The notes under the pieces: model-generated
Told to the model about the DNA's origin: nothing
What the model saw: only the letters and a program-made list of their open reading frames with translations
Database searches by the model: none
Shown here: positions 51,926 to 61,364 of the stretch, piece by piece
Position numbering within the stretch: position 1 is the first letter of the stretch
How the letters are laid out: every line of letters starts with the position of its first letter
Origin: an uncultured Roseburia sp.
GTDB taxonomy: Bacteria > Bacillota > Clostridia > Lachnospirales > Lachnospiraceae
Assembly (NCBI GenBank): GCA_910577925.1
Contig: CAJTOI010000015.1
Coordinates: forward strand, 24,090 to 88,089
Direction: 5' to 3'
DNA: 64,000 bases
Program-made: the position numbers and the translations under genes

Positions 51926-54900
51926 TTAACTCAGCCATTTGCGCAGAACGCCCATCAGCTGTTCAAAGTCAATCGGCTTTGCCATATGCTGATTCATACC
52001 GGCGTTTCGCGATGCCTGCACATCCTCCACAAACGCATTTGCCGTCATCGCGATAATCGGCACCCGTTTCGTATAGTTCCTCGGCAGCGCGCGAATCGCC
52101 ACCGTCGCGTCGTATCCGTTCATCACCGGCATCTGAATATCCATAAACACAATGTCGTAGTAGTCGTCGGCCGCAGCCGTCATGATATCAAGCGCTTCCT
52201 TGCCGTCTTTTGCATAATCGATGACAAGTCCGGCCATCCCGAGAATTTCCCCTGCGATCTCCGCATTCAGTTCATTATCCTCGACGAGAAGCGCCCGCCG
52301 TCCGGTAAAGTCCTCGTTGATTACCTTCTCAAGCGATGCCTCCCCGAACTCATCCTGTCCCCGCTCCAGCAGGTTATTGAACACATGGGCCATCCTGGAT
52401 TTAAACAGCGGTTTCGAGATAAACGCATCCGCGCCCGCCGCTCTGGCCTCAAGCTCGATATCCGCCCAGTCATAGCCCGATATGATAATAATCGGCACCT
52501 CCTGTCCGATGCGCTTGCGGATTTCCTTCGTGGTCTGTATTCCGTCCATCTCCGGCATCTTCCAGTCGATAATGACCGCAAAGAAGTCGCGTTCATTTTC
52601 ATGCCGCTGTACCACAAGATCTACCGCTTCCCGTCCCGAGAGCACCCACTCTCCGTTCATGCCTAGCTCCTCAAGCACTTCGCAGGTCGATTCGCAGGCG
52701 CTCTCGTCGTCATCCGCCACCAGAATCGGCAGATCCGCAAACGCGTCATATGCGATATGCTCATCCGTATTCTGCAGCTGCATGACGATCGTGACCGTAA
52801 TCTTTGTGCCCTCATTCAGCCTGCTTTCCACTTTGATGTCGCCGTTCATCATCTCTACGATATTTCTCGTGATTGCCATCCCAAGACCCGTGCCCTGGAT
52901 TTTCTCCACACGGCTGTCCGTCGCCCGCGTAAACGGCTCAAAGAAATGCTCGAGAAACTCCTCGCTCATACCGATTCCGTTGTCCTCGAAGATAAACTCG
53001 TAACAGCCCACCTGTGATCGGTTCATCGGCTTCTCCGAGATTGTCAGCGCTATCTTGCCGCCGTTCGGCGTATATTTGACCGCATTGCTCATCAGATTCA
53101 TAAACGACTGCTGAATGCGCTGGCTGTCTGCGATTACCTTCTCATGCTCAATCCCGCGGATTGTAACGGACAATTCATGATTCTTCGCGCTTACCTGCGG
53201 TTTTACCATAGAGAGCAGATTGTCAATCAGATCCGGTATGCTGAACTCTTCCTCGTGCAGCTCAATTTTGCCGGATTCTATCTTGCTCATATCGAGCACC
53301 TCGTTAATCAGTCCGAGCAGATGCTTGCTCGACACGGTAATTTTCCCGAGGCAGTCCGACACGCGCTCCCTGTCGTCGAGATGCGTTCCCGCAATCGCCG
53401 TCATACCGATAATGGCATTCATCGGCGTGCGGATATCGTGGCTCATATTCGCAAGGAATTTCGTCTTCGCGCTGTTTGCCCGACTTGCCGATTCATAGGC
53501 CGTGCGCAAAGCTTCCTGCTGCACAAGCTCTTTCTGCTTCTCGGCGTCGATATGCTGCGCCGCCCACAGCACCCGGTATACATTGCCCTCCTCGTCGCGG
53601 CTGACCGCGATAAAGCTCACGCGAATCCAGCCCTCCTTCTTGCTGATGCAGTCCATATTCACGATCTGCGTGTCGCGCATCCGTTCCTGTATCGTTGCAA
53701 GGTCGGTAAACTCCCGCATATCCTCCTGGAACGCTTCGTCTAACAGCTGATCAATCCAGAGATTCAGCGCCTCCCCTGCCTTGCGGGAGAAAATCCGATC
53801 CATATATCCGATGCCAGACACCGCAGAAATCATCTCATCCCGCAGATCGATCAGGTAGCTGCAGTAATAGATATTGCTCATCGCACCGATCACGGCCGTC
53901 TTCTCTCTCTCCGAGCGCAGGGCCGTCTGTAATTCCCGGTTGACGCTGCTCAAATTCTCCTTTGCGTCTATCAGCTGTTTCTTGTGCAGCTGCTCCGCTT
54001 TTCTCGCATCCGTAATATTATATGCGATAAAGATTGCATGGATATGGCCCTTCTCACCTATTTTGGACAGTAGCACCAGAATATTGTAATACTCGTCATA
54101 CTTCGCGCTGTAGTATTCTTCCTCCACGCGGGTATCTCCGCCCTCATAGCGCGCAACCAGATCTTTCCTGTAAAGTTTCATACCCAGCGCCTGATTCAGC
54201 GGTGAAATCTGCCGCTTCTCTATCCATGCATTCAGTACATCATCATAGCAGATCGGATCCTCAAGCCCCGTCTGATCCGCTTCAGTTTCTCCGTCCTTCG
54301 TATGTACGGCATCCAGCAGATGCCCTTTCGTCAGGTCGACGGAGAAGGAAAACTCTGCGCCATCAAGCAGCGCATCCTTGTACTGTCCGCGCTCCGCCGT
54401 CAGCAGCCACTCCAGATTGGTCTGTTCCGTGATATCGAGCATGGAGCTTAAGATATAGCGCTGCCCGTTTGTGAACTGCAGAAGCTTCGTGTTGCACTGA
54501 ACAACCATCAGCGAACCGTCCGCTCTCCTCACCCTGAATTTGCTCTGTGCGCTCTCGCCCGGTTCCTTCAATCCGTCCGCCATTCCGTTTGCTCTTTCGC
54601 GATCCGCCGGAATGATGCTCCGCGTATAGAACCGTCCCACATCCTCCATCACATCGGGAGAGCTGCTCTCCAAAATCCATTTTGCCGCATCGTTGACAAC
54701 GACAAGCTCATGTTCCGGAACTTTGTACGCGAGTATGCCGCAGCTGATGGAATCGAGCATCTGCGTCTGCATACTGTTCGCATCCTTTAACGCGATATTC
54801 CGCTCTTCGAGCTCCGTCACATCCTGCACCAGACTGTAATGGCGTACTTCCCCGTCGGGCCCTATCACCCGCTTCCCGCTGTCGATAATCCATTTTAAGC

Positions 54901-56236
54901 TGCCGTCCTTATGCCGCACACGGTATTTGACGGAATACACGTCTCCTCTGGCATGCTGGGCGTCAAGCAGCAGCCTCGTGTACTCTCTGTCCTCCTGATA
55001 GCAGTTGGAAAATACCGATCCGCCGGAAGCCTCGAGAAATTTCTCCGCCGTATACCCCTGAATCCGCGCGACTCCCTCGCTGACATACAAAAACGAATAA
55101 TCTCCGTCGTCTCTGCTGATTTTAAAGCCGCCGGCGATTCCTCCGAGCACCGTCTCAAGCTGAAGATTCATTTCGCGGTTTGCATACTCTAACTGCCTTC
55201 CCATCTCCTTGAGCTCATGAAGCTGTCTGTCTTCTTTTTTTCTGGCCTCTGTCGTATCGTTTGCGATGACGACCGCATACACATGTCCGGTCGCATCATC
55301 CTTTGACAGCAGTACGCACACGCGCAGATACCGATCCGCAAGCGGGCTGTAATACTCCGACTCCACATTCGTCACGCCGCTTTCGAACTGCTCTAACAAT
55401 CCCTCGCAGGTAAAAATCCTCCCGGATTCTTTATCTAAAATTTCGACGCCGAAATAAGACAGATATTTCCGGTTCAGGTCGTCAAAGGTGATCGGAAGCG
55501 GAAGTCCAAGCTCCTCCACAAGCCGGACCCCGTGCGCGGTCACGATCTCCTCACAGATCCGTCCGTCAGTCACGTCAAACGAATAACAGTATTCGGAACT
55601 GTTCGAGAGCGCATCCCGGTATCTCTTCTGCTCCTGCGAGAGCGCATGGTTTTTCTTTTGGATATTTTCCCGCTCTTTCCGAAGCTGCATGGACATTCCG
55701 AGAAATGTGCCCAGCATCGAGAGCGAATCTATAATCAGTCCCGTAATCTCATCCGGCGCATTGTCCACGCCGAGAAACCCGAACAGACGGTTATCCATCT
55801 TAATCGGGGCCTCCACTACCCGGCTGATTTCCTGGCGGCGCAGCAGCGCATAGATATCCGGCATCGTGTCTTTAATCTCCTCGATATCCGATATGTAGAT
55901 ACACTCGCCCTTTTCGAGGAGTTCGATCCACGGGCTTGCCTCTTCCCTTGTGACATTCTGCAGCGTATCGATCTGTGGCGGAATCCCCGGCTTACACCAC
56001 TCGTAGGTATTCGGATAAAACGCGCCCCTGTCCTCAAAAATATAGACACGCTCGGCATTCAGGTAATCCCCGAGGACCCCCAGTATCCGTTTGACCGCCC
56101 GGTCAAAATCCTCCTCTGCCGTAAACCGTGTGATCTCCTCCAGAATAATCTTTACCGCCTCAATCTCCTGAGAAAGCATTGTTATTTCCGTCTGAATCCC
56201 CTCTAAAGATATTTTTGTCACTTTCCTGTTATCCAT
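51926..56236 (-). CDS. hybrid sensor histidine kinase with GAF, repeated PAS modules and two receivers
   Basis: This is a 1436-residue soluble hybrid kinase. A GAF domain lies at about 30-190, followed by at least five sensory modules up to about 900. Two of them are near copies: about 205-345 (YRDALSNSSEYCYSFDVTDG, EYYSPLADRYLRVCVLLSK) and about 610-750 (YKDALLDGAEFSFSVDLTKG, EYYSAKYDEYYNILVLLSK). The HisKA motif is FLANMSHDIRTPMNAIIGM, followed by a HATPase domain (NGIGMSEEFL, GLGMAITRNIV) and two receivers (VIIDWKMPEMDG and IVFMDIQMPVMNG). No output or HPt domain is present, and no membrane helix is seen. ATG 56236 follows GGGAGGAAACAGC. The partner regulator and signals are unknown. Confidence 0.92.
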   Translation of the reverse strand: MDNRKVTKISLEGIQTEITMLSQEIEAVKIILEEITRFTAEEDFDRAVKRILGVLGDYLNAERVYIFEDRGAFYPNTYEWCKPGIPPQIDTLQNVTREEASPWIELLEKGECIYISDIEEIKDTMPDIYALLRRQEISRVVEAPIKMDNRLFGFLGVDNAPDEITGLIIDSLSMLGTFLGMSMQLRKERENIQKKNHALSQEQKRYRDALSNSSEYCYSFDVTDGRICEEIVTAHGVRLVEELGLPLPITFDDLNRKYLSYFGVEILDKESGRIFTCEGLLEQFESGVTNVESEYYSPLADRYLRVCVLLSKDDATGHVYAVVIANDTTEARKKEDRQLHELKEMGRQLEYANREMNLQLETVLGGIAGGFKISRDDGDYSFLYVSEGVARIQGYTAEKFLEASGGSVFSNCYQEDREYTRLLLDAQHARGDVYSVKYRVRHKDGSLKWIIDSGKRVIGPDGEVRHYSLVQDVTELEERNIALKDANSMQTQMLDSISCGILAYKVPEHELVVVNDAAKWILESSSPDVMEDVGRFYTRSIIPADRERANGMADGLKEPGESAQSKFRVRRADGSLMVVQCNTKLLQFTNGQRYILSSMLDITEQTNLEWLLTAERGQYKDALLDGAEFSFSVDLTKGHLLDAVHTKDGETEADQTGLEDPICYDDVLNAWIEKRQISPLNQALGMKLYRKDLVARYEGGDTRVEEEYYSAKYDEYYNILVLLSKIGEKGHIHAIFIAYNITDARKAEQLHKKQLIDAKENLSSVNRELQTALRSEREKTAVIGAMSNIYYCSYLIDLRDEMISAVSGIGYMDRIFSRKAGEALNLWIDQLLDEAFQEDMREFTDLATIQERMRDTQIVNMDCISKKEGWIRVSFIAVSRDEEGNVYRVLWAAQHIDAEKQKELVQQEALRTAYESASRANSAKTKFLANMSHDIRTPMNAIIGMTAIAGTHLDDRERVSDCLGKITVSSKHLLGLINEVLDMSKIESGKIELHEEEFSIPDLIDNLLSMVKPQVSAKNHELSVTIRGIEHEKVIADSQRIQQSFMNLMSNAVKYTPNGGKIALTISEKPMNRSQVGCYEFIFEDNGIGMSEEFLEHFFEPFTRATDSRVEKIQGTGLGMAITRNIVEMMNGDIKVESRLNEGTKITVTIVMQLQNTDEHIAYDAFADLPILVADDDESACESTCEVLEELGMNGEWVLSGREAVDLVVQRHENERDFFAVIIDWKMPEMDGIQTTKEIRKRIGQEVPIIIISGYDWADIELEARAAGADAFISKPLFKSRMAHVFNNLLERGQDEFGEASLEKVINEDFTGRRALLVEDNELNAEIAGEILGMAGLVIDYAKDGKEALDIMTAAADDYYDIVFMDIQMPVMNGYDATVAIRALPRNYTKRVPIIAMTANAFVEDVQASRNAGMNQHMAKPIDFEQLMGVLRKWLS

Positions 56237-56256
56237 AGCTGTTTCCTCCCGCAAAG

Positions 56257-56619
56257 TCATCGCCACCCCTGAAACTCAAAGGCATTTTCTATATGCCGGA
56301 TGGAGCCGTTCCCTTCGATTCCTATCACGTCAAACCGGCAGGGCTGCTCCTTCACATATCCGTTTTCTTTATAATAATACAGCGCCGCGCGAGAAATGCG
56401 CCGCTGTTTGCGCACATCCACGGCTTCCAAGGGATTTCCGCACTGTCCGCTGCTGCGAAATTTAATCTCAAAAAACACAAGAACCCCGCCGTCCTCCGCT
56501 ATGATATCGATCTCTCCGAAGCGGCACCGAAAATTCCGTACCAGAATCCGGTACCCCTTTTCCTGCAGATATCCCGCTGCAAGCGTCTCGTATTTCATTC
56601 CGGTCGTGCGATTGTTCAA
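56257..56619 (-). CDS. yraN: YraN-family endonuclease-like protein
   Basis: This 120-residue protein of the UPF0102/YraN family has a Holliday-junction-resolvase-like nuclease fold: GMKYETLAAGYLQEKGYRIL, NFRCRFGEIDIIAEDG, FFEIKFRSSGQCGNPLEAV. The likely catalytic Asp/Glu/Lys are in GEIDII and FFEIKFR. I take the TTG at 56619, eight bases after GGAGG, as start; the first ATG (56598) has no site. It follows ylqH with a short gap and precedes the hybrid kinase. Confidence 0.92.
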   Translation of the reverse strand: MNNRTTGMKYETLAAGYLQEKGYRILVRNFRCRFGEIDIIAEDGGVLVFFEIKFRSSGQCGNPLEAVDVRKQRRISRAALYYYKENGYVKEQPCRFDVIGIEGNGSIRHIENAFEFQGWR

Positions 56620-56631
56620 GCGGTTTTCCTC

Positions 56632-56955
56632 CTACAATAATCCCGATTTCTGCAGCTTTGATTTCATGCGGTCCATGTCGTCCACAAAGACCAGTATCTC
56701 GGCCACCACTTCATAGAGTTCCGGCGGTATCGTATCGCCGATCTGAAGCTTTGAGAGCGTCTGCGCCAGCTGGCTGTCCTGATAAAACGGCACGTCGCTG
56801 GCCTCCGCCGCCTCGATAATGCGCTCCGCCACCTCGCCCTTTCCGGCTGCAAGGATTTTCGGAGCCTGATCTCCGGGCTGGTAGGCAAGCGCCACCGCCG
56901 TCTTTTTGTCTCCCCCCAGCTGTTCTCTTCCCTTTTTTTTCACATAATCCGGCAT
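56632..56955 (-). CDS. ylqH: FlhB-like cytoplasmic domain protein (YlqH)
   Basis: This 107-residue protein resembles the free-standing cytoplasmic C-terminal domain of FlhB/YscU export switch proteins: TAVALAYQPGDQAPKILAAG, EVAERIIEAAEASDVPFYQD, LSKLQIGDTIPPELYEVVAE. The autocleaved NPTH segment and the membrane part of FlhB are absent. It follows ylqG by 13 bases and sits in the ylqF-rnhB-ylqG-ylqH order known from Bacillus. No other flagellar gene is present nearby; the role is unclear. Confidence 0.88.
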   Translation of the reverse strand: MPDYVKKKGREQLGGDKKTAVALAYQPGDQAPKILAAGKGEVAERIIEAAEASDVPFYQDSQLAQTLSKLQIGDTIPPELYEVVAEILVFVDDMDRMKSKLQKSGLL

Positions 56956-56968
56956 GTCAATCCTCCGT

Positions 56969-58903
56969 CTAAGCTCTCACGTCAAAGGAATATCTGCGCA
57001 ATGTCTTTCCGCTCGTCTGTGTCTGCCCCTTCTTCACAAAGTTCTCGGCAAAGCTGCTGTCCTTCTTTTCTTTTGTGACCGCAATCTGGCACTGGTAACC
57101 CTTATTTTTGAGGCGCTTTTCCAAAATCGGCAGATGCTTTTCCAGGAGGTTGTACGCCGCTTCATTCTCGAGGTAAAAATTTGTTTTGACCTGACGGTTC
57201 TGCATGCGCACGGAGACATCCGTGGAACCGAGATTTTCCAGATCCAGATGAAGAAATGCCGTCAGCTCGGCATCCGGGTCCGTAAACTTTTTCCGGTTTG
57301 AGTAGACGTAGAGTTCTCCGTTGGCGTTCTGGCCGGACATCTTCAGCGGCAGCTGCACATAATTGTAAATCTGGTTCATCTGATTCATAAATTCGAGATT
57401 TCCCCGAATATCCGACGCGGTCTGCAAAACCGAGACATGCTGCGGCCCCGCCTGACGCACTGCCGCCTCCAGCTGCCGCATCTGGCCGGACAGTCTCTCG
57501 TAGAGCTCCTCCACGCTGCCCGCGCGCTTTAAATCCTTCGGCTTTATCAGCCACTGCTGTTCCGCCGCATCGCGCAGCAGCTGCCCGAACTCCTTTCCCG
57601 CAAACAGCCGCTGCATCCCGGCAAGGCCGAGAGATCTGTTCTCCGCCAGCGCCTTTCCCACCGACTGCAGCAGCTGTTCCGCCGTCAGATTCGGATTCAG
57701 CGTCCGGACGGTCTGCGCCGCATCGTCCGCATGCGCGGCCGTCTCCGCGGCCTGCGGCAGTCCCTCATCCTGCAGCGTATCGACGTACACTTCCTCCTCC
57801 GGGACTCCTCCCGCAAAAATCTCCGGATTTCCCGCCAGCGCGGGAATCTCCGACAGACTCTTTGCAAGTCTTGCGGCCTGTTCTTCGGTAAACAGATTCC
57901 CGACCGTCGGAATCTGCCGCGCATCGGCGGCTGACCCGGTCTGACCCGGGGCGGTACCGTCCGCCCCCGCAGACCCCTGCGGCAGCCCGGCTGTCTGTCC
58001 GTCCCCGGGCAGCGAATTTGTCCCCGGCTGACCCGGCAGGACGATACCGTCCGCTCCCGGCTGACCCGGCACATTCCCCGCCGCGTTTTCCTTCACAGCG
58101 CCGCCGGACAGATTCTCTTCGAAATTCTCCGGCGCCTGGATTTCCGGCGTCAGGATCCCCGGAACCGGCTGACCCGGTGTCCCCGGCGCAGGTATTCCTC
58201 CCGGCTGCCGTCCGTTCCCGCCTCCCGCAAGAATATCCGTTATCTGCTGATAGAGCCGCAGCGCCGCCTCCGGCTCCATGCTCTCGTCGCCCAGCAGTTC
58301 CGACAGCTGCGCCGTCACGAGTTCCATTTCATTTAACAGTGCATGGCGATCCGACAGATAGTTCTCAAACTGACTCGCAAGTTCGGCCGTCACCGGCATT
58401 CCGAGCTTTGTCATCTGCACGAGTGTCTGCACATTCGATTCCGGGTATGCATTCACGACCCGGATCATATTTAAAAGGCTCTGCTTATCGATCGGCATCT
58501 GTTCCCGCATCATGGAATCCACCATGACAAGGCTCCGGTCCGTCACCGGTATCTGCGCCGCAGTCAGCGCGTTCTGCAGAATCGGATTGCCGCCGCTCCC
58601 CGGCCCGGAATATGGCCGGAGCGCGATTGTCATACCGTCGTTGGAGCGCACCTGAAAAAACATGGCGCTTCCCGGTCTCATATCCAGCTTCCCGTCCATG
58701 CGGGCGCTGATCTGCTCTCCGTTTGCGAGCGTCAGCACGACCTTGCCGTTCTTCGCATAGTTGACGGTGCCCTCAAACACGCTTCCCGCAGACAGATCCC
58801 GCACCCTCGATACGAGGCGCTGAACGCCCTGACTGTTTTTCAGCTCTTCCGTGCCGTTTGCAGTATTCCGATTGTATTGTCCTAACATCTCTGATATCTG
58901 CAT
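56969..58903 (-). CDS. ylqG: FliK-like protein (YlqG)
   Basis: This is a 644-residue protein. The N-terminal part is regular (SAGSVFEGTVNYAKNGKVVL, LANGEQISARMDGKLDMRPG). A central low-complexity linker rich in Gly, Pro, Gln and Ala (about 240-340) carries repeated QPGxxG and GxPGQP units. The C-terminal 150 residues resemble the hook-length control domain of FliK (AFLHLDLENLGSTDVSVRMQ, VKTNFYLENEAAYNLLEKHL). ATG 58903 follows GGGGAAAAC; a GTG at 58921 is possible. FliK-like and FlhB-like genes are adjacent, as they would be functionally in a flagellar export gate. Confidence 0.8.
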   Translation of the reverse strand: MQISEMLGQYNRNTANGTEELKNSQGVQRLVSRVRDLSAGSVFEGTVNYAKNGKVVLTLANGEQISARMDGKLDMRPGSAMFFQVRSNDGMTIALRPYSGPGSGGNPILQNALTAAQIPVTDRSLVMVDSMMREQMPIDKQSLLNMIRVVNAYPESNVQTLVQMTKLGMPVTAELASQFENYLSDRHALLNEMELVTAQLSELLGDESMEPEAALRLYQQITDILAGGGNGRQPGGIPAPGTPGQPVPGILTPEIQAPENFEENLSGGAVKENAAGNVPGQPGADGIVLPGQPGTNSLPGDGQTAGLPQGSAGADGTAPGQTGSAADARQIPTVGNLFTEEQAARLAKSLSEIPALAGNPEIFAGGVPEEEVYVDTLQDEGLPQAAETAAHADDAAQTVRTLNPNLTAEQLLQSVGKALAENRSLGLAGMQRLFAGKEFGQLLRDAAEQQWLIKPKDLKRAGSVEELYERLSGQMRQLEAAVRQAGPQHVSVLQTASDIRGNLEFMNQMNQIYNYVQLPLKMSGQNANGELYVYSNRKKFTDPDAELTAFLHLDLENLGSTDVSVRMQNRQVKTNFYLENEAAYNLLEKHLPILEKRLKNKGYQCQIAVTKEKKDSSFAENFVKKGQTQTSGKTLRRYSFDVRA

Positions 58904-58917
58904 GTTTTCCCCATCCT

Positions 58918-59672
58918 TCACACAAAGTTGCCGATAAATCCCCTGCGGTGAATCGGAGACGGGCCGTATTTTTTCAGTGCCGCAATATGTTCCGCCGAGC
59001 CGTAGCCTTTGTTCGATGCAAATCCGTACTCCGGCATAATCCTGTCATACTCCAGCATCAGACGGTCCCTGGTCACCTTCGCTATAATGCTCGCGGCGCC
59101 GATCGATATGCTTTTTGCATCCCCTTTTATAATCGGCACCTGCCGGATTGCCACCCCCGGAATTGTCACCGCATCATTTAATAATATATCGGGTTTTACC
59201 GACAATTTGCTTATAGCCTCCCGCATCGCCTCATAGGTCGCCTGCAAAATATTAATCTCGTCAATGCGCCCCGGCCCGGCCATCCCGACGCCGACCGCAA
59301 CGGCTTTTTCCATAATCACCGCATACAGTTCCTCCCGCTTCGCCGCCGAAAGCTTTTTCGAGTCATTGATATACAAAATATCGCAGGCAATATCACGGCG
59401 CCGGCCACTACCGGGCCGGCAAGCGGCCCCCTCCCCGCCTCGTCGATACCGCAGACATAACCGCACGATTCGTACTCGCGCTCGTAAACCTTAAGTCCCT
59501 CGATGCGCTCCCGCTCGACCGAAAGGCGCGAAAGCCGCCCATTTGCCTGCTCCACCAGCTTCTGTACGCCGGCGCGCGAATCACTGCCGTACCGCTCCGT
59601 AAAAGCGGACAGCATACCGTCCTCCGTTCTCTTCAGTTCTTCCCTGATCTGCCCTATCTTTTTCTCTTCCAT
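58918..59672 (-). pseudogene. rnhB: ribonuclease HII, frameshifted
   Basis: Two overlapping frames encode a normal RNase HII only if joined. The first (start 59672) has a helical N-terminus and GYVCGIDEAGRGPLAGPVVA, with catalytic Asp and Glu in DEAGRG, then GAVILP. The second continues with CDILYINDSKKLSAAKREEL, ILLNDAVTIPG and VPIIKGDAKSISIGAASIIA to the end at 58918. The change of frame is near 59385, where about seven bases appear to be missing (ILP directly followed by CDILY; homologues have two more residues, from memory). Either the gene is damaged or the sequence has an error; RNase HII removes ribonucleotides from DNA. The neighbours ylqF and ylqG are intact. Confidence 0.82.
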
Positions 59673-59705
59673 CGCAATCCCGCTCTCTCTTATGTCTGCG
59701 TTTTC

Positions 59706-60560
59706 CTATGGCCGCTCCAGCGTGATTCTCCCAAGCTTTCCGCCGCGGAATTCATCGATGAGAAGCGCCGCGGCTTTGCCGTAATCCAGCTCGTTTCCGC
59801 GGGAAATGCACTTTCTGTTCTCCGCAATCAGACGGAGCACCTCCGGGGCCCCCTCCTCCTCGCGCAGAGGCTGTTCCTCCGTGGAATAGCGGGCCGACAG
59901 CACGCCGGGATATTCCTTTTGAAGCAATTCTATCAGCGCGAGCGCCAGTTCGTCAATGTTTAATATCTCATCTTTGATGGCCCCGATCAGCGCAAGGCGC
60001 AGTCCGACCGTCTGGTCCTCGAACTTCGGCCAGAGTATTCCCGGCGTATCGAGAAGCTCCACATTTTTGTTGAGCCGTATCCACTGTTTCCCCTTGGTGA
60101 CGCCGGGCTTATTGCCGGTCTTCGCGCAGGCCCTTCCCGCATAGGAATTGATAAAGGTGGATTTTCCGACATTCGGGATTCCCACGACCATCGCGCGCAC
60201 CGGACGGTTTACAATCCCGCGCTTACGGTCCCTCTCAATCTTTTCCCGACAGGCTTCCATCACGACATTTGTCACCTGCTTCATCCCCGCCTTGCTCCGG
60301 GCGTCCAGACAGACCGCATAGCAGCCGATCTCCCGAAAATACTCCATCCATTCCCGATTTTTCCCCTCGTCAGACAAATCGGCCTTATTCATCAGAATCA
60401 ACCTGTATTTATTCTTTCCGAGCTCATCGATATCGGGATTCCTGCTGCTTTGCGGAATCCTTGCATCCACCAGCTCAATCACCAGATCGATCAGCTTCAT
60501 ATCTTCCTGCATCTGGCGTTTTGCCTTTGTCATATGTCCCGGATACCACTGAAACTGCAT
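59706..60560 (-). CDS. ylqF: ribosome-biogenesis GTPase YlqF (RbgA)
   Basis: This is a 284-residue, circularly permuted GTPase needed for 50S assembly. It opens QWYPGHMTKAKRQMQEDMKL, followed by DLVIELVDARIPQSSRNP, the G4 motif LMNKADLSD, then the later P-loop GIPNVGKSTFINS near residue 128 and LLDTPGILWP. Start 60560 follows AGGAGGGTAAA. It is 15 bases downstream of lepB and upstream of rnhB. Confidence 0.97.
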   Translation of the reverse strand: MQFQWYPGHMTKAKRQMQEDMKLIDLVIELVDARIPQSSRNPDIDELGKNKYRLILMNKADLSDEGKNREWMEYFREIGCYAVCLDARSKAGMKQVTNVVMEACREKIERDRKRGIVNRPVRAMVVGIPNVGKSTFINSYAGRACAKTGNKPGVTKGKQWIRLNKNVELLDTPGILWPKFEDQTVGLRLALIGAIKDEILNIDELALALIELLQKEYPGVLSARYSTEEQPLREEEGAPEVLRLIAENRKCISRGNELDYGKAAALLIDEFRGGKLGRITLERP

Positions 60561-60575
60561 TTTACCCTCCTGATA

Positions 60576-61160
60576 TTACAAAAATCCAAACTCACTCCAC
60601 GGCGCTACACAAAACCATGCTTTTCCGATGATATGTTCCTTTTTGATGTTGCCGATATTGGCATACCGGCTGTCCTCGCTGTTGTTGCGGTTATCCCCGA
60701 GCACAAAATATTCATCCGGCCCGAGCACAAGCGCCTCTCCCGCAAGTCCGGCCTCCTCAATGGACGCGCCCTGAATCTCTTCCGAAAACTCCTCTCCGTT
60801 CACATAGACGGTTCCGTCTTCGATCAGCACCTCATCCCCCGGCACCGCAATCACCCGCTTTACATAATAATGGGACTTCTCGTTGCCGTTCGGCAGAAAA
60901 ACCACGATATCATTCGGCTTTGGGTTCGTTACTTTATAGATAAAGCGGTTGACCAGTATCTCGTCCCCGCCGTTTAACGTCTCAGCCATGGACTGTCCGA
61001 CCACACTCGTCCGCAGACCCACAAAATAGACCAGCGTATATGCAGTCAGGACCGCCAGCAGAATTTCCGCAATCCAGGTCAGAATTTCTTTCACCGCCGT
61101 CATATTGATTTTCTTTTTCTGCTTCCCGAAATTAAGCCCGCTTTTCCTGCGTTTTGGCAT
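60576..61160 (-). CDS. lepB: signal peptidase I
   Basis: This 194-residue type I signal peptidase has one N-terminal membrane helix (residues 22-48). The nucleophile is Ser57 in VVGQSMAETL and the general base Lys101 in YYVKRVIAVPGD; the ending GDNRNNSEDSR is a family hallmark. It removes signal peptides from secreted proteins. ATG 61160 follows GGAGGAGGGC. It heads the ylqF-rnhB-ylqG-ylqH-yraN run and is divergent from the C39-like peptidase gene. Confidence 0.96.
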   Translation of the reverse strand: MPKRRKSGLNFGKQKKKINMTAVKEILTWIAEILLAVLTAYTLVYFVGLRTSVVGQSMAETLNGGDEILVNRFIYKVTNPKPNDIVVFLPNGNEKSHYYVKRVIAVPGDEVLIEDGTVYVNGEEFSEEIQGASIEEAGLAGEALVLGPDEYFVLGDNRNNSEDSRYANIGNIKKEHIIGKAWFCVAPWSEFGFL

Positions 61161-61364
61161 TCCAGCCCTCCTCCATAGCATTATATATTTCGCATTTTAT
61201 CACAAAAACAGGTCCTGCGCAACGAATAGCTTTTTCCTGTGTTTTTAAAAAAATCTTAAAGAATACTTAAACCCTATTTCAAGAAACATTCTTTATAATA
61301 AATTGTGACGTTTTACGACAAAAAGGGGAGAAAACTATAAGTTACGGAGGATCTTACGGAAATT

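Noticed and set aside
56969..58903. YlqG gene as a cell-surface protein because of its low-complexity linker
   Set aside because: There is no signal peptide or anchor, and the C-terminal domain fits FliK-like proteins.
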